A stretch of 64,000 nt of DNA, taken from NCBI GenBank assembly GCA_004835665.1, contig RBKR01000002.1, positions 2,046,001 through 2,110,000 of the forward strand, in the 5' to 3' direction. Under the pieces are notes generated by a model. It searched no databases. It saw only the letters and a program-made list of their open reading frames with translations, and was not told the origin of the DNA. A program made the position numbers and the translations under genes. Source of the DNA: Phoma sp. XZ068 (Eukaryota > Ascomycota > Dothideomycetes > Pleosporales > Didymellaceae). Positions 63,319-64,000 of the stretch are shown one piece after another (positions within the stretch are counted from its first letter, which is position 1; each line of letters opens with the position of its first letter).

Positions 63319-64000
63319 ATGGAGGCTCTCAAGGCAGCAGATGTGACCCACAAGAATGGCGAGACCACTCACTACTACGAAGGCGGGTCCGCCAATGGTA
63401 TTCCCCTCATCTTCATCCATGGCTGGCCCGACCTAGCCGCAATCTGGAAACACCAACTGAAGCACTTCACTTCTGGATCAGCCGGCTCCGAGTATCGCGT
63501 TATTGCCCCGGACATGCGCGGCTATGCAGGCTCTTCAGGTCCCAAGGAAAAGCGCGCGTACTCACTCGAAACTCTCGTTGGTGAGCTTGTGGACTTTGCA
63601 CAACAACTTGGAATCACGAAGGCAGTATGGATAGGTCACGACTGGGGATGCGGCGTTGTGAGCGCGCTCGCCGCACACCACCCTGAGCTGTTCCTTGGTC
63701 TTGCTGTCCTCTCAGTACCTTACCGAACGCTCGAGCTGGGAGTAGACTACCTCATCTCGGGCGTGAATCGAGACATTTACCCGAAAGACGAGTATGAGTA
63801 CGGCCAATTTGAGTACATGAAGTACTACGAGGCACACCCGGACGAGAGTGTCAAAGCGTATGATAGCGCCGTCGACAAAATCACAAAAGCGTTATACATG
63901 CGTCACGATCCCAGCACTCATGGGAAGCCGCATGCTCGGACGACCGGGTTGTTTAAGAGCGGAGGGTGGTTTGGCGGTCATCCTGAAGCTGTTCCAGACG
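63319..64000 (+). CDS. alpha/beta hydrolase, epoxide-hydrolase-like, 3' end cut by window
   Basis: These are the first 227 residues of a soluble alpha/beta-fold hydrolase (PF00561) of the epoxide hydrolase branch. The oxyanion-hole motif HGWPDLAAIWKHQ is present, then PDMRGYAGSSGP, and the nucleophile elbow GHDWGCGVV with aspartate as nucleophile, which points to an epoxide hydrolase or dehalogenase rather than a serine esterase. The frame is open from the ATG to the window end without an intron. The catalytic His and acidic residue should lie beyond base 64,000. Neighbours (amidohydrolase, permease, Zn2Cys6 factor) suggest a detoxification or catabolic setting, but this is inference. Confidence 0.9.
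   Translation, partial: MEALKAADVTHKNGETTHYYEGGSANGIPLIFIHGWPDLAAIWKHQLKHFTSGSAGSEYRVIAPDMRGYAGSSGPKEKRAYSLETLVGELVDFAQQLGITKAVWIGHDWGCGVVSALAAHHPELFLGLAVLSVPYRTLELGVDYLISGVNRDIYPKDEYEYGQFEYMKYYEAHPDESVKAYDSAVDKITKALYMRHDPSTHGKPHARTTGLFKSGGWFGGHPEAVPD

Noticed and set aside
1..64000. CRISPR array, prophage, insertion sequence or bacterial operon
   Set aside because: No regularly spaced repeats, no phage or transposase genes; intron-bearing genes throughout show the DNA is eukaryotic.

Overview
The window looks like nuclear DNA of a filamentous ascomycete. Genes lie about 1-2 kb apart on both strands, introns are short (about 43-144 bp, mostly GTATGT/GTAAGT...AG), and the gene families are typical of such fungi: HET-domain proteins, Zn2Cys6 regulators, a UstYa-like DUF3328 protein, a GAF hybrid histidine kinase and an alternative NADH dehydrogenase. 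The mix fits Dothideomycetes, probably Pleosporales, but that placement is an inference from gene content. I find 27 protein genes (the first and last cut by the window edges), one clear pseudogene, several short repeats, and no tRNA, rRNA, CRISPR array or intact transposon.

Left part (1-15,300), mostly accessory genes: a BAHD-type acyltransferase facing a DHA1-type MFS drug transporter; a two-repeat Myb factor; 3.8 kb without a convincing gene; then, all on the minus strand, a 2-oxoglutarate/Fe(II) oxygenase, a HET-domain protein, an ACMSD-type metal-dependent decarboxylase and a GNAT acetyltransferase.

Middle part (15,800-45,000), mostly housekeeping genes with accessory ones between: DNA polymerase delta catalytic subunit, a PQ-loop vacuolar transporter, an unnamed multi-pass membrane protein, the type II mitochondrial NADH dehydrogenase, a small DUF427 protein, a second HET protein, a GAF hybrid histidine kinase with a receiver-like relic domain, bystin (ENP1) divergent from the COMPASS subunit Ash2/Bre2, an aromatic amino acid decarboxylase, a tRNA dimethylallyltransferase with two in-frame starts, and a UstYa-like protein.

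Right part (45,300-64,000): a decayed Argonaute gene (one in-frame stop and at least four frame changes, although recognisable N-terminal, PAZ, MID and PIWI blocks remain), an ARF6-type GTPase, an SLC25 mitochondrial carrier divergent from a GT8 glycosyltransferase, and then a possible catabolic group: a Zn2Cys6 regulator, an ochratoxinase/imidazolonepropionase-like amidohydrolase divergent from a Dal5-type permease, a DUF6536 membrane protein, and an epoxide-hydrolase-like alpha/beta hydrolase that runs off the end.

I see no strong sign of a wholly new system. The points most worth a second look are the Argonaute pseudogene, the lone UstYa-like gene, the amidohydrolase/permease/regulator group and the two HET genes. 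All exon boundaries were worked out by eye from splice signals, reading frame and family conservation, not from transcripts.
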